From Elymus sibiricus (taxonomy: Eukaryota; Streptophyta; Magnoliopsida; Poales; Poaceae), in contig CM077666.1 in the NCBI GenBank assembly GCA_039707655.1, forward strand, positions 395,393,886 through 395,457,885: 64,000 bases of DNA. The letters run 5' to 3'. The position numbers were made by a program, and so were the translations under genes. Positions 11,308 to 23,791 of the stretch are shown one piece after another; the first letter of the stretch is position 1, and every line of letters begins with the position of its first letter. The notes beneath the pieces were generated by a model. That model saw nothing but the letters and a program-made list of their open reading frames with translations. It was not told where the DNA came from and made no database searches.

Positions 11308-11465
11308 CAGACAGCCCTCTGGGAGGTAGTTGGACAGTCCCTCGGACGGTGTCACGGATAGCCCTTCGGGAGGACGCTCGAAACTCGGATGATCACTCGG
11401 ACAGCCCTTCGGGAGGACCCTCGAAACTCGGACAGTCACTCGGACAGCCCTTCGGGAGGCACTCT
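11308..11465. repeat. Tandem repeats around CGGACAGCCCTTCGGGAGG in the Copia LTR
   Basis: About four diverged copies of a unit built on CGGACAGCCCTTCGGGAGG with ACTCGAAACTCGGA-type spacers run in tandem. The same set occurs in the partner LTR at about 49744-49884, so the repeat predates this insertion. The core contains the inverted CCCTTCGGG, a short hairpin. It lies within the LTR downstream of the minus-strand TATA box, that is in R/U5. Confidence 0.7.
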
Positions 11466-13060
11466 CGAACTAAGACTGAAACTATGATCTCTCTACAGAG
11501 TTGCACACATACGGTGTCATCTATCCGGCAGGGCTTCGCCGTCCAGAACTAGTTCCCACCGGAACCCAGACAGCCTTTCGGCTCTACGAAACTCTTTTCG
11601 TGGGAGGGAGAGAAGAAGCCAGATCATGCATGGCACTTGTATGTGAGAAAGGAGTGAGTGTGGAGACTGCCTCTCCACCTCCATTTATAGGAAAACCCAA
11701 GGGGTAGGGTGGCTCCCAAAATACCAAAAAACCCATCACATGGATTCTCCACAAGGGTAAAATGGGAAGGTTAGAGGAGCACCATGGATGGCCTCCTCCT
11801 TGGCCGGCCAACCACATGGGGGCCCCCTCAAAGGGGGTTCCTTAGTCCCCAAGTTCTTCTAGAAGCCTTTTGGGAAAAGCCCTAAAAGGTGGCTTTCCAT
11901 AAAGTAGCCCAAAAAGCACTTTCACTATTCATGGAAACATTTTTCCGCGACCGTTAAATCCGAAAATATTTCTGTGGGTCTTAGAAAAATTCCAGTACCC
12001 ACTAAAATAATTTTGGACGCGTTTCGAAACAATTTCGGATTAGTGATTTTCATCTGCGAAAAGCAAACAAAGCGGTTCCGGCAGCTCCGGAACATTTCCG
12101 GGTTTTTTCTCCGAAAAATCCCAGAAGTTCCGAGAACAATTCTGGCACCCTCCAAGATTTTCCAGGTGTGTGCCGAAACCAATTTGACTTAATGGTATAC
12201 CCTGAAACAACTTTTCAGTTTTACCAAAACTATTCCGGTGTTCTCTCTCCGAAACTTTTCCGTTGTCTCCAAAACTTTTCCGGTGACTTTCTCTCAGACT
12301 CCCTGTCTAGTATTCAGCAGATAGATGACCCTTAAGCATGTGACCCTATAGGTTCAGTGAAGTATAGACATGACCCAGAACACTTTCCGATCAATGATCA
12401 ACATCGGAGCCGTGGACACCCATATTGACCCCTATACCCACACGAATGAATATTCGAGTGAACCTCCAGTTGCCGTGTGCTATTCCTGTTGCTTCACGAT
12501 ATATTACAAACACCCTAGGTGAGATTTATTGGCATCCCTGTGGATCAACAACTTGTCCACTATGCTAGTTACCTTGTTACCGGTTTTATTCTCTTTTCTC
12601 GTTTCCGCGTTTTGGCATCCCAGTGATCAAATCACAATGTGTCTGGCCAGACAATGATGGATACCGTAACACCGAGAGGGCCTGAGAATATCTCTCTAGA
12701 GGAGCAAATCCCAATCTTGAGCTATCTCGTTTCTTGTCATACTTTTCCGTGAACCCGTAAGCCGCCGTAATAGCCACCCAGTTACGGATGACGTTTAACA
12801 AACCCCAAAGTTCACGAAGCAAGCACAAAGGAACTCGATACTCTCATGGTCTAAGGAATTATGCAAACATTAACTATCTCTGTATTATTAACCATTAACT
12901 TGTGACGAATGTATCTCATAGCACAACATTAATTCGGGTCGATTCAACACAAGTGTTCTCCTAACATTATGCCCTCAAAGTTGCCGGCATATCCATGCCC
13001 ATGATCAGGAAAACAGAACCATCATGCAACACTTGAGCTAGTCTTAGAGGCCAGACTAGG

Positions 13061-13065
13061 AATAC
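13061..13065. repeat. Target-site duplication AATAC, left end of the Sirevirus array
   Basis: AATAC precedes the first Sirevirus LTR (13066) and recurs at 44046-44050 after the fifth LTR. The undisturbed Copia LTR at about 51489 shows the target without the insertion (GACTAGGAAAACATTTTACC), confirming the boundary. Confidence 0.92.
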
Positions 13066-13870
13066 TATAGGATCGAGGAGATAGGTCTAGAGGGGGGGTG
13101 AATAGACTCCTAACCAGCCAAACTAGCAGTTTTTAATTTCTCTTGGAATTTAGGCAAATTTTGGCACAAGTTAAGATCACTCCAATACTTTCTACACATG
13201 CATATCTAGAGATTAAGCAGCAGAAATAGTAAAGCATGCAATAGTACGGAAAGTAAAGGGGTAGAGTATGGAAGATCAAATGCAATGAAGACACGGCGGT
13301 TTTTGGCGTGGTTCCGATAGGTGGTGCTATCGTACGTCCACGTTGATGGAGGCTTCAACCCATGAAGGGTAACGGCTGGGCGAGTCCACGGAGGGCTCCA
13401 CCCACGAAGGGTCCACGAAGAAGCAACCTTGCCTATTCCACCATTGCTTACGTCCACGAAGGACTAGCCTCACTCGGGGTAGATCTTCACGAAGTAGGCA
13501 ATCTCCTTGCCCTTACAAACTCCTTGGTTCAACTCCACATCTGGTTGGAGGCTCCCAAGTGACACCTAACCAATCTAGGAGACACCACTCTCCAAAAGGT
13601 AATAGACGGTGTGTTGTTGATGAACTCCTTGCTCTTGTGCTTCAAATGATAGTCTTCCCAGCACTCAATCACTTCTCACAGATTTGGCTATGGTGGAAGA
13701 AGGATTTGAGTGGAAAGCAACTTGAGAAAGGCTAGAGATCAAGGTTCAAATGGTATGAATGGAATATCTTGATCTCAACACATGAGTAGGTGGTTCTCTC
13801 TCAGAAAATGTATGGTGGAAGTGTAGGCACGTTCTGATGGCTCTCCTTACTGAGAAGGATGGGGTGGAGG

Positions 13871-13880
13871 GGTATATATA
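13871..13880 (-). promoter_or_regulatory. LTR promoter TATA box (LTR-A; equivalent in all Sirevirus LTRs)
   Basis: The minus strand reads TATATATACC in a GC-rich neighbourhood. The same site is present at 21196-21205 (LTR-B), 28583-28592 (LTR-C), 35926-35935 (LTR-D), 43266-43275 (LTR-E) and 55597-55606 (second Sirevirus). It defines the U3/R boundary roughly 30 nt further left. Confidence 0.7.
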
Positions 13881-13921
13881 GCCTCCACACAAAATCCAAC
13901 CGTTACACACTTTTGACCCAA

Positions 13922-14310
13922 CTCGGTGGCACCGAAACAATCATCTCGGTAGCACCGAACTGTGTAAAAGATATGAACTTTAGGAATCTCGGTGGGACCG
14001 ATACGAACAACTTGGATGGACCGAAGTGCAATGGCTAGGGCAAATCTCATCTCGGTGGCACCGATTGCATCAACTCGGTAGGACCGAAGTGAAGCAATAA
14101 GGCAACCGAGACTTGGCAAGCCATCTCGGTGAGACCGATATGCATAACTCGGTGAGACCGAAGTAAATGCAAACGATTACAGAGAGTTGGCAAGGCCATC
14201 TCGGTGGGACCGAGATCCATTTCGGTGGATCCGATTTGTTAGGGTTTGGCAGTGGCTAAGTCTTGGATGAACTCGGTGGGGCCGGATTGGAAATTTCGGT
14301 GGGGCCGAGT
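13922..14310. repeat. U3 palindrome cluster, about twelve TCGGT-N3-ACCGA units (LTR-A)
   Basis: Twelve short imperfect palindromes of the form CTCGGTGGGACCGAG follow one another every 20-40 bp, ending just upstream (minus sense) of the TATA box. Most are preceded alternately by ATC and AAC. The centre varies (GGC, AGC, GGG, AGG, GAG, GGG-C), but the two CGG/CCG arms are kept. The cluster is present in every LTR of the array and at about 55647-56036 of the second Sirevirus. CGG/CCG-rich palindromes in this position have been described for Sireviruses; a transcription-factor-binding role is inference. Confidence 0.8.
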
Positions 14311-14656
14311 TGGACTTTAGGTTTTAGGACATATTTGGGTAGAGATAGTGGTTGAGGGTTTAGGAATACTGTCACTAAGCACTTGAGCAAAAAGACCATT
14401 AAGCAACACCTCATCCCCTTTTAATAGTATTGGCTTTCCTATGGACTCAATGTGATCTTGGATCACTCAACCAAAAATGTAGAGTCTTGATCTTTGCCAA
14501 TTCTTGTCCTTAGCATTTTGAGGGGGTTCCACGTCCTCTTGTCCATGCCACGCCATTGTTGAACTTGTCTGAAATTCACTAGATAAAAGCATTAGTCCAA
14601 CAATATGTATGTTGACATAAATTACCAAAACCACCAAGGGAGCAAATGTGCTTTCA

Positions 14657-14854
14657 ATCTCCCCCTTTTTGGTAATTGATGACAACATACATCAAAGCTT
14701 CAAATACAGATATAGTAGAGGTATGTATGAAAGCTTTGAAGAAAACATGTAACATATATGAGCTCCCTTGAACTCCCCTTGAAGATGTGCATAACATGAT
14801 GATATCTTATGGGAAATATACATGTAACATGTATCTTGGCTATATGCATCAGAG

Positions 14855-14906
<52 letters not shown>

Positions 14907-16410
14907 CATTGGAGTATCCACATGTACAAGTTTTTCTCCTTGCAAACAATATATACTTAGTAAGAGGTCAACCATGTACATGAGTGTGATGCATATACTT
15001 ACCTTGAAGTTCTTGATCAAGTACCTGAAGAAATACACTTGAGAAAACAGGGTTAGATAACACAAGATAATTTCTTCAAGAAAAGGACACAAGATCAACA
15101 CGAAACCAAGATTGGGATGACATGTAGAAGAGAGTATCACTAGGTGAATACTTCTTTGAAGCAGACATGTCCCCAAAAGAAATGGTTGTCTCCCCTTAAG
15201 GAACTTCCTCTCCCCCTGAATCTGACATGGATATTGGGAGTAGGTAGGGTGAGAAAACTAGAACAACCAAAGAACAAACTTATCATGTTTCTCTCTCCCC
15301 CTAAAAGAAACATGTAACATTCTCTCCTCTTGTAAGGTGCATCTCTTTTATAGTGATAAGCTTTGATGTGTATTCCTCTCATAAGCTTTGATGTGTATTC
15401 CTCTCTCCCCCTTTGACATCAATTTCCAAGAAGGGACTTCAAGGTTATCGATCAAGTGGGTTTGGTCCTAGAGAAATATAGCTAGATGCATGTGGAGGAT
15501 AAGAATCATCAAGTGGAGCTGGAGTAGAAAAAATTCAGGAAAAATTTGACAGAAGAATCCTTAGAGCAGTCAAAGTCAGTGACACCGAGTTGAGACAATT
15601 CGGTGGAACCGAGTTTGATGCAATGGAATATTTTGTCAACTCAGCTCACTAGGCAAGGAAATCTCACTAGGATTTGCAATGAATTAACTGTGAATCAAAC
15701 GAAAAGAAAAAGAAACAGAAACATCTAGATGAAGTTTTTTTTTTGAAAAGAAACACTCTAGCAAGAAGAGAACAAGCAGAGGGAACACTAGAGAACTTCA
15801 TCTAGATGGGTCGGTGACTAGGTCACCTATGTTACAGTATATTGACTTAGGAGTCAAGTGAGAATACTTGATCATAGGTCATACTCATCGTTAAGCTCAA
15901 AATGGGGTTGCCATTTTTCTTTTAAGCTTTTGATGTATTCACATCTTGTTGAGTTGCTTTAGCTCATGTCTTTGAGTGAAGCTTCTCTAAGATGTGAGAA
16001 CTTACATTGGTATTTGGTGATGTCCATGTAGTTGAACTTGATGTAGATGCTCTTGAGTTGAAGTTGAGAGCGATCCTATCTTTTGTGGTTCGTCTTCCTA
16101 CATGGGTTAGATTTGCAAGGAACAACATGTATATCCAAAATGACAAGAATGAAGCATAACTCAAATGTTGTCAAAGGATATGTCTAGGTTGTCTTGTTCC
16201 TTGTTACTCCATCAATTGTTGATACTTGGGTTATACAAGATTGCTCAAAATAAGAGTGTGATGCAATCTTGTGTCATGAAGCTTGTCCAAGTACCTACAA
16301 AAAGTTAGATACAATACAAGGGAGCAAAATGTCCAAGATATAATATGATCATGAAAGTATCATGGATTAGTCAAGAATGCTCATGCCCTTGTATGCATCC
16401 TCATGAACCT
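14657..16410 (-). other. Unit 1 3' untranslated region with repeated polypurine tracts
   Basis: This is 1.75 kb between the pol stop and the 3' LTR with no supported gene. The primary polypurine tract ACCAAAAAGGGGGAGAT (minus) abuts the LTR at 14657-14673. Further AGGGGGAGA-type tracts occur at about 15208-15217, 15293-15302 and 15401-15412, plus a shorter one at 15191. Multiple polypurine tracts upstream of the 3' LTR are a known Sirevirus hallmark. A duplicated AAGCTTTGATGTGTATTCCTC occurs at about 15358-15403. Units 2-4 carry the same region (21983-23791, 29370-31138, 36712-38479). An env-like ORF, often located here in Sireviruses, is absent. Confidence 0.75.
14857..14904. repeat. (AT)n microsatellite, unit 1, 48 bp
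   Basis: A pure AT dinucleotide run of 24 repeats in the 3' untranslated region. The orthologous run differs in every unit: 98 bp with one GT interruption (22183-22280), 56 bp (29570-29625) and 54 bp (36912-36965). Long open frames of alternating Tyr-Ile across these runs are not genes. Confidence 0.95.
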
Positions 16411-19400
16411 CTAGTTCACGTTTGAAGCATCAATGATGTTCAATTCACTTCTCAAGTGACAAAACACTTTCTCATCAAGTGGTTTGGTAAAGATGTCCGC
16501 TAATTGTTTGTCTGTACGAACATGTTTAAGGTCAATATCTCCTTTCTCAACATGATCTCGAATGAAATGTTGATGAACCTCAATATGCTTAGTTCGAGAA
16601 TGTTGCACGGGATTGTGTGCAATCTTAATAGCACTCTCATTATCACAAAGTAATGGTACATGTCTCACATGCACACCATAATCTTTAAGAGTCTGTGTCA
16701 TCCATAGTAATTGAGCACAACATGATCCCGCGGCAATGTATTCCGCTTCGGCAGTAGATAGAGATACGGAATTTTGTTTCTTGGAGGACCAAGACACAAG
16801 AGATCTACCAAGAAATTGACATATACCCGAAGTGGATTTTCTGTCAACCTTGTCTCCGGCATAGTCCGAATCGGAGTAGCCAAAAAGATTGAAAGAAGAT
16901 CCTTTGGGATACCATATGCCAAAGTTTGGTGTATGTATCAAGTATCTCACAATTCTTTTTACCGCCTTAAGGTGACACTCTTTTGGTGCCGCTTGGTATC
17001 GTGCACACATGCACACACTTAGCATAATGTCGGGACGAGAGGCACATAGATATAGTAATGAACCAATCATAGATTGATAAACCTTTTGATCAACTGGTTT
17101 GCCATTCTTGGTCAAGTCAAGATGTCCACTCGTGGGCATGGGAGTTTTCTTACCCTTACTCTCTTGCATGTTGAACTTTTTGAATAAGTCCTTAGTATAA
17201 TTTGTTTGAGAGACAAAGGTACCTTCCCTAGTTTGCTTGATTTGCAAACCAAGAAAGAATTTGAGTTCACTCATCATAGACATCTCAAACTTCTCCGACA
17301 TCAACCTTCCAAACTTTTCACTAAAAGAGGGGTTAGTAGATCCAAAGATAATATCATCAACATAAATTTGGCATACAAATAATTCTCCATTAACCCTCTT
17401 AGTGAACAAAGTTGAATCAATCTTCCCAATTTCAAAACCTTTTTCAAGAAGAAATTTTGTCAAGCATTTGTACCAAGCTCTAGGGGCTTGCTTGAGACCA
17501 TAAAGAGCTTTACGAAGTTTGTATACATGATTAGGTTTCTTGGGATTCTCAAAGCCGGGAGGTTGTTTAACATACACTTCCTCCTCAATTTCACCATTTA
17601 AGAAGGCACTTTTAATATCCATTTGGTAAAGAGTGATATCATGGTGATTGGCATAAGCAAGTAAGATGCGAATGGATTCAAGTCTTGCAACAGGGCCATA
17701 GGTCTCACCATAGTCCATACCTTTGACTTGTGTGTAACCTTGTGCTACGAGACGAGCCTTGTTGCGTACAACTTGTCCATCTTCATCTTGCTTGTTCTGA
17801 AACACCCATTTGGTTCCAATGATGTTTTGCTCTTCCTTAGGCTTCTCAACCAATGTCCAAACTTGGTTCCTCTCAAAGTTGTGTAGCTCCTCGTGCATTG
17901 CATTCACCCAATCCGGGTCCTTGAGAGCATCTTCTACCTTTAAGGGTTCAACACTAGAGATAAATGAGTAATGCCCACAAAATTTAGCTAAACGAGATTT
18001 AGAGCGAGTGATTCTCCCGGTTTGGATATCTCCAAGTATTTGTTCGACGGGATGATCCTTGTCGATTCTTGCTCTAACTCGAGGTAGCTTTTTCTTGGGT
18101 TGAGGTGAGGCTTCCTCATCATCGTCATCTTCTTCGTCTTCGTTGGTGTTGTCGTTGTCCGTTTGTGGAGGTGGTGAAGGAGGTTGAGGTGGATCATCTT
18201 GTTGCACTTCCTCATTCCCATCGTCTTGACGTGTTCCACTTGTGGATGCCTCCATATCAACTTGTCTTTCACCTTGATGTGAAGTTGGGGCTTCCACTTG
18301 AATAGACGAGGTACTCTCCTTTATTTCCACGGGGCAAATCTTGCCAATGGGCAAGTCTTGGATTGCTTCCGATGGTTTTTTATCTCCTACATCAAGTGGC
18401 AATTGCTCAACTTGCGAGCCATTAGACTCATCAAACTTCACATCTACCGTCTCTTCAACTTTTCGAGTGAAGTTGTTGTAGACACGGTAAGTGTGAGAGT
18501 TCGATCCATAACCAAGTAGGAAACCTTCATGAGATTTAGGAGCAAATTTTGAACGACGATGCTTGTCAAGAATGTAACATTTTGAGCCAAATACTCGAAA
18601 GTATCCAACTTGTGGTTTCTTACCGGTGAGCAGTTCATACGCCGTTTTACCAAGAAGCTTGTGAAGATAGAGTCGGTTTGTTGCGTGACAAGCTGTTTCA
18701 ACCGCTTCTGCCCAAAAATGTCTTGGCGTCTTGTATTCATCAAGCATTGTTCTTGCCATCACAATAAGTGTATGGTTCTTCCTCTCAACAACTCCATTTT
18801 GTTGAGGTGTGTACGTAGCCGAGAACTCATGTGAACTACCCTCCTCGTCAAGAAAGGTGTCCACATTGGCATTCTTGAACTCCGTTCCGTTGTCACTCCG
18901 AACCTTCTTGATCTTTACTTCAAATTGATTTTGAGCTTTTCTTGCGAAGTTTTTGAAGATCTTTTGTACCTGCGATTTGTCATCAAGAAAGAACACCCAC
19001 GTAAATCTGGAAAAATCATCAACAATGACTAAACCGAAGGAGTTACTACCAAGACTCTTATAGGCGTTGGGACCAAACAGATCCATGTGAAGTAGGTCGA
19101 GTGGTCTCCTCGTGGTCATAATGTTCTTTACGGGATGACTTCCTCCAACTTGTTTTCCTGCCTGGCAAGCACTACAAAGTCGATCTTTGTCAAATATAAC
19201 ATCTTTTACTCCAAGAATGTGATCTCCTTTAACAAGTTTATCTAGGTTACGCATACCAACATGTCCAAGTCTTCTATGCCATAACCAACCTTTAGAAGAT
19301 TTTGCAATTAAACATGTACGAGGTTGGGCTCTCTTAGTGAAGTCAACAATGTAAAGATACCTCTACAAATGCTGGTAAAGACTATATTATGATTATCTTG

Positions 19401-20336
19401 GCGAAACACTTGGCAATCTACTTTGGTAAATAGAACATTAAAGCCAAAATCAGCTAGTCTAGATACGGAAAGAAGATTGTAACCAAGAGATTCAACAAGC
19501 ATAACATTTTTTATGGAGCTATCATTGGATATGGCCACCTTACCAAGGCCAAGTACCTTACCCTTGGAGTTGTCTCCAAAAGTCACATACTTGCATGGAC
19601 CATCATTCTTAGTAAGCTCACGAAACATGTCTCTATCTCCGGTCATGTGATCGGTACATCCACTATCAAGAATCCACTCTTTTCCTCCGGCCATATAATC
19701 TCGAAGATTTGCCATAAGACTGAGATTCCTTATGGTCTTCTCCAATTCAATATCAAAGTCTTCGTCTTCATCATGATAGCCGCGCTCAGCATCATCATCA
19801 TCATGCAGGTAATTAACGAATTCATTAATCTCATGATCATGACAATGTTCAAGTTTATGAATTCTAATAGTTTCCATGATAATGTTGCTAATAGTTCTAA
19901 CATCTCCTTTGGCATGCATGAGATCACGAAGCTCAAACAAGCAATCATCAAACTTAGGATCACTAGGACTCATCTTGTAAAAAATGACAGCCTTATGAAG
20001 AATCTTATCAAGACTCTTTAGAAAATAATCGGGATATCGCTTTTCTAAATCATGCCATAGAGTATAAGCACATGCAAAGTTTCGCATACAATCAAGCACA
20101 ATCTTAGGTAATCCTCTAATGATAAGATTGACGGTTCTAAGATTACGAAGCATGTCAATTTCCTCTTCATGGGTAGGATGCAAGGGATCAATAGGGGGCA
20201 CATAAGGATTATGAATATACTTGCTCAAGTTAAACTCATCAAAGATATCAAGCATTTCATTCTTCCAAAAGTTGTAATACTCCCCATTGAGAATAGGCAC
20301 TCTACGTCTAATACTCCCGAACGTAGACATATCCAT
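16411..20336 (-). pseudogene. Sirevirus unit 1 gag-pol polyprotein, one 1-nt frameshift
   Basis: The start is the ATG of MDMSTFGS at 20336, 41 nt inside the primer-binding site; open frame upstream of it runs through the primer site and is not coding. Domains: Gag core (1-200), protease with DSG at 224-226, pre-integrase HHCC with both Cys present, integrase D419, D482, E518 (exact D-35-E spacing), RT with D907 and YVDD 992-995, RNase H to the C-terminus. A single C is missing between 19358 and 19359 compared with the three sister units. This ends the first frame at 19308 and puts pol in another phase, open to 16411. The length is 3926 nt against 3927 in the other units. Otherwise intact; it encodes the enzymes for reverse transcription and integration. 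Confidence 0.88.
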
Positions 20337-20377
20337 CTCCCTCCAATGGTGATGAAACCAAAGCAATGGAGACCAAT

Positions 20378-20389
20378 GCTCTGATACCA
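20378..20389 (-). other. Primer-binding site, unit 1 (initiator tRNA-Met)
   Basis: The minus strand reads TGGTATCAGAGC, the standard complement of the plant initiator tRNA-Met 3' end, two bases from the 5' LTR edge at 20392. The same site occurs beside LTR-C, -D and -E and at 63039-63050 in the second Sirevirus. Confidence 0.9.
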
Positions 20390-20391
20390 AT

Positions 20392-21982
20392 TGTAGGATC
20401 GAGGAGATAGGTCTAGAGGGGGGTGAATAGACTCCTAACCAGCCAAACTAGCAGTTTTTAATTTCTCTTGGAATTTAGGCAGATTTTGGCACAAGTTAAG
20501 ATCACTCCAATACTTTCTACACATGCATATCTAGAGATTAAGCAGCAGAAATAGTAAAGCATGCAATAGTACGGAAAGTAAAGGGGTAGAGTCTGGAAGA
20601 TCAAACGCAATGAAGACACGGCGGTTTTTGGCGTGGTTCCGATAGGTGGTGCTATCGTACGTCCACGTTGATGGAGGCTTCAACCCACGAAGGGTAACGG
20701 CTACGCGAGTCCACGGAGGGCTCCACCCACGAAGGGTCCACGAAGAAGCAACCTTGCCTATTCCACCATGGCTTACGTCCATGAAGGACTAGCCTCACTC
20801 GGGGTAGATCTTCACGAAGTAGGCAATCTCCTTGCCCTTACAAACTCCTTGGTTCAACTCCACATCTGGTTGGAGGCTCCCAAGTGACACCTAACCAATC
20901 TAGGAGACACCACTCTCCAAAAGGTAATAGACGGTGTGTTGTTGATGAACTCCTTGCTCTTGTGCTTCAAATGATAGTCTTCCCAGCACTCAATCACTCC
21001 TCACAGATTTGGCTATGGTGGAAGAAGGATTTGAGTGGAAAGCAACTTGGGAAAGGCTAGAGATCAAGGTTCAAATGGTAGGAATGGAATATCTTGATCT
21101 CAACACATGAGTAGGTGGTTCTCTCTCAGAAAATGCATGGTGGAAGTGTAGGCACGTTCTGATGGCTCTCCTTACTGAGAAGGATGGGGTGGAGGGGTAT
21201 ATATAGCCTCCACACAAAATCCAACCGTTACACACTTTTGACCCAACTCGGTGGCACCGAAACAATCATCTCGGTAGCACCGAACTGTGTAAAAGATATG
21301 AACTTTAGGAATCTCGGTGGGACCGATACGAACAACTCGGATGGACCGAAGTGCAATGGCTAGGGCAAATCTCATCTCGGTGGCACCGATTGCATCAACT
21401 CGGTAGGACCGAAGTGAAGCAATAAGGCAACAGAGACTTGGCAAGCCATCTCGGTGAGACCGATATGCATAACTCGGTGAGACCGAAGTAAATGCAAACG
21501 ATTACAGAGAGTTGGCAAGGCCATCTCGGTGGGACCAAGATCCATTTCGGTGGATCCGATTTGTTAGGGTTTGGCAGTGGCTAAGTCTTGGATGAACTCG
21601 GTGGGGCCGGATTGGAAATTTCGGTGGGGCCGAGTTGGACTTTAGGTTTTAGGACATATTTGGGTAGAGATAGTGGTTGAGGGTTTAGGAATACTGTCAC
21701 TAAGCACTTGAGCAAAAAGACCATTAAGCAACACCTCATCCCCTTTTAATAGTATTGGCTTTCCTATGGACTCAATGTGATCTTGGATCACTCAACCAAA
21801 AAATGTAGAGTCTTGATATTTGCCAATTCTTGTCCTTAGCATTTTGAGGGGGTTCCACGTCCTCTTGTCCATGCCACGCCATTGTTGAACTTGTCTGAAA
21901 TTCACTAGATAAAAGCATCAGTCCAACAATATGTATGTTGACATAAATTACCAAAACCACCAAGGGAGCAAATGTGCTTTCA
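20392..21982 (-). repeat. Sirevirus LTR-B (shared: 5' LTR of unit 1, 3' LTR of unit 2)
   Basis: 1591 bp, TGTAGGATCG to GTGCTTTCA. It is flanked on the left by the unit 1 primer-binding site and on the right by the unit 2 polypurine tract, so one LTR serves two units. Its right end carries the variant AAAAAATG..GATATTT that is shared only with LTR-C. Confidence 0.92.
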
Positions 21983-22180
21983 ATCTCCCCCTTTTTGGTA
22001 ATTGATGACAACATACATCAAAGCTTCAAATACAGATATAGTAGAGGTATGTATGAAAGCTTTGAAGAAAACATGTAACATATATGATCTCCCTTGAACT
22101 CCCCTTGAAGATGTGCATAACATGATGATATCTTATGGGAAATATACATGTAACATGTATCTTGGCTATATGCATCAGAG

Positions 22181-22282
<102 letters not shown>

Positions 22283-23791
22283 ATGACATTGGAGTATCCA
22301 CATGTACAAGTTTTTCTCCTTGCAAACAATATATACTTAGTAAGAGGTCAACCATGTACATGAGTGTGATGCATATACTTACCTTGAAGTTCTTGATCAA
22401 GTACCTGAAGAAATACACTTGAGAAAACAGGGTTAGATAACACAAGATAATTTCTTCAAGAAAAGGACACAAGATCAATAAGAAACCAAGATTGGGATGA
22501 CATGTAGAAGAGAGTATCACTAGGTGAATACTTCTTTGAAGCAGACATGTCCCCAAAAGAAATGGTTGTCTCCCCTTAAGGAACTTCCTCTCCCCCTGAA
22601 TCTGACATGGATATTGGGAGTAGGTAGGGTGAGAAAACTATAACAAACAAACTTATCATGTTTCTCTCTCCCCCTAAAAGAAACATGTAACATTCTCTCC
22701 TCTTGTAAGGTGCATCTCTTTTATAGTGATAAGCTTTGATGTGTATTCCTCTCATAAGCTTTGATGTGTATTCCTCTCTCCCCCTTTGACATCAATTTCC
22801 AAGAAGGGACTTCAAGGTTATCGATCAAGTGGGTTTGGTCCTAGAGAAATACAGCTAGATGCATGTGGAGGATAAGAATCATCGAGTGGAGCTGGAGCAG
22901 AAAAAATTCAGGAAAAATTTGACAGAAGAATCCTTAGAGCAGTCAAAGTCGGTGACACCGAGTTGAGACAATTCGGTGGAACCGAGTTTGATGCAATGGA
23001 ATATTTTGTCAACTCAGCTCACTAGGCAAGGAAATCTCACTAGGATTTGCAATGAATTAACTACGAATCAAACGAAAAGAAAAAGAAACAGAAACAAAGA
23101 AACGTCTAGATGAAGTTTTTTTTTTGAAAAGAAACATTCTAGCAAGAAGAGAACAAGCAGAGGGAACACTAGAGAACTTCATCTAGATGGGTCGGTGACT
23201 AGGTCACCTATGTTAGAGTATATTGACTTATGAGTCAAGTGAGAATACTTGATCATAGGTCATACTCATCGTTAAGCTCAAAATGGGGTTGCCATTTTTC
23301 TTTTAAGCTTTTGATGTATTCACATCTTGTTGAGTTGCTTTAGCTCATGTCTTTGAGTGAAGCTTCTCTAAGATGTGAGAACTTACATTGGTATTTGGTG
23401 ATGTCCATGTAGTTGAACTTGATGTAGATGCTCTTGAGTTGAAGTTGAGAGCGATCCTATCTTTTGTGGTTCATCTTCCTACATGGGTTATATTTGCAAG
23501 GAACAACATGTATATCCAAAATGACAAGAATGAAGCATAACTCAAATGTTGTCAAAGGATATGTCTAGGTTGTCTTGTTCCTTGTTACTCCATCAATTGT
23601 TGATACTTGGGTTATACAAGATTGCTCAAAATAAGAGTGTGATGCAATCTTGTGTCATGAAGCTTGTCCAAGTACCTACAAAAAGTTAGATACAATACAA
23701 GGGAGCAAAATGTCCAAGATATAATATGATCATGAAAGTATCATGGATTAGTCAAGAATGCTCATGCCCTTGTATGCATCCTCATGAACCT

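Larger units (their letters stand above)
11110..13065 (-). repeat. 3' LTR of the Angela-like Copia, first part (interrupted)
   Basis: It starts TGTAGGGGAACGCAGC on the + strand, the inverted LTR end, and matches 49525 onward nearly base for base. A minus-strand TATA box (CCTATAAATGG) lies at about 11682-11692. The LTR is interrupted at 13065 by the Sirevirus array and resumes at 44051. Non-coding; small open frames here are not genes. Confidence 0.88.
13066..14656 (-). repeat. Sirevirus LTR-A (3' LTR of unit 1)
   Basis: The LTR is 1591 bp. On the + strand it begins TATAGGATCGAGG (the other copies begin TGTAGGATC, so the terminal dinucleotide is mutated G to A) and ends GTGCTTTCA. In transcription sense, U3 is the right half with the palindromes, then the TATA box at 13871-13880, then R/U5 to 13066. 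The unit's polypurine tract follows immediately at 14657. Confidence 0.92.

Noticed and set aside
13847..14119. Conserved 60-110 codon frames repeated in every Sirevirus LTR
   Set aside because: They are conserved only because LTRs are conserved. They lie in U3 across the palindromes, have no start context and are not in the element's coding sense relation to gag-pol.
13922..14310. CRISPR-like array of short palindromic repeats
   Set aside because: Repeats and spacers are variable, short and in a eukaryotic LTR promoter. There are no constant repeats, no unique spacers and no cas genes.
14809..15042. Open frames made of alternating Tyr-Ile across AT repeats (also at 22.1, 29.5 and 36.9 kb)
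   Set aside because: They are translations of the (AT)n microsatellite in the retrotransposon 3' untranslated region and shift with repeat length.
16774..17022. Plus-strand open frames inside the Sirevirus pol (for example 16774-17022, 18105-18305, 19647-20021 and counterparts)
   Set aside because: They are antisense shadows of the minus-strand pol and gag frames. They recur in all units because pol is conserved.
20337..20390. An 18-codon N-terminal extension upstream of MDMSTFGS in the Sirevirus Gag
   Set aside because: It runs through the primer-binding site, starts at a non-ATG codon, and unit 4 has a stop in it. The ATG at 20336 is the better start.
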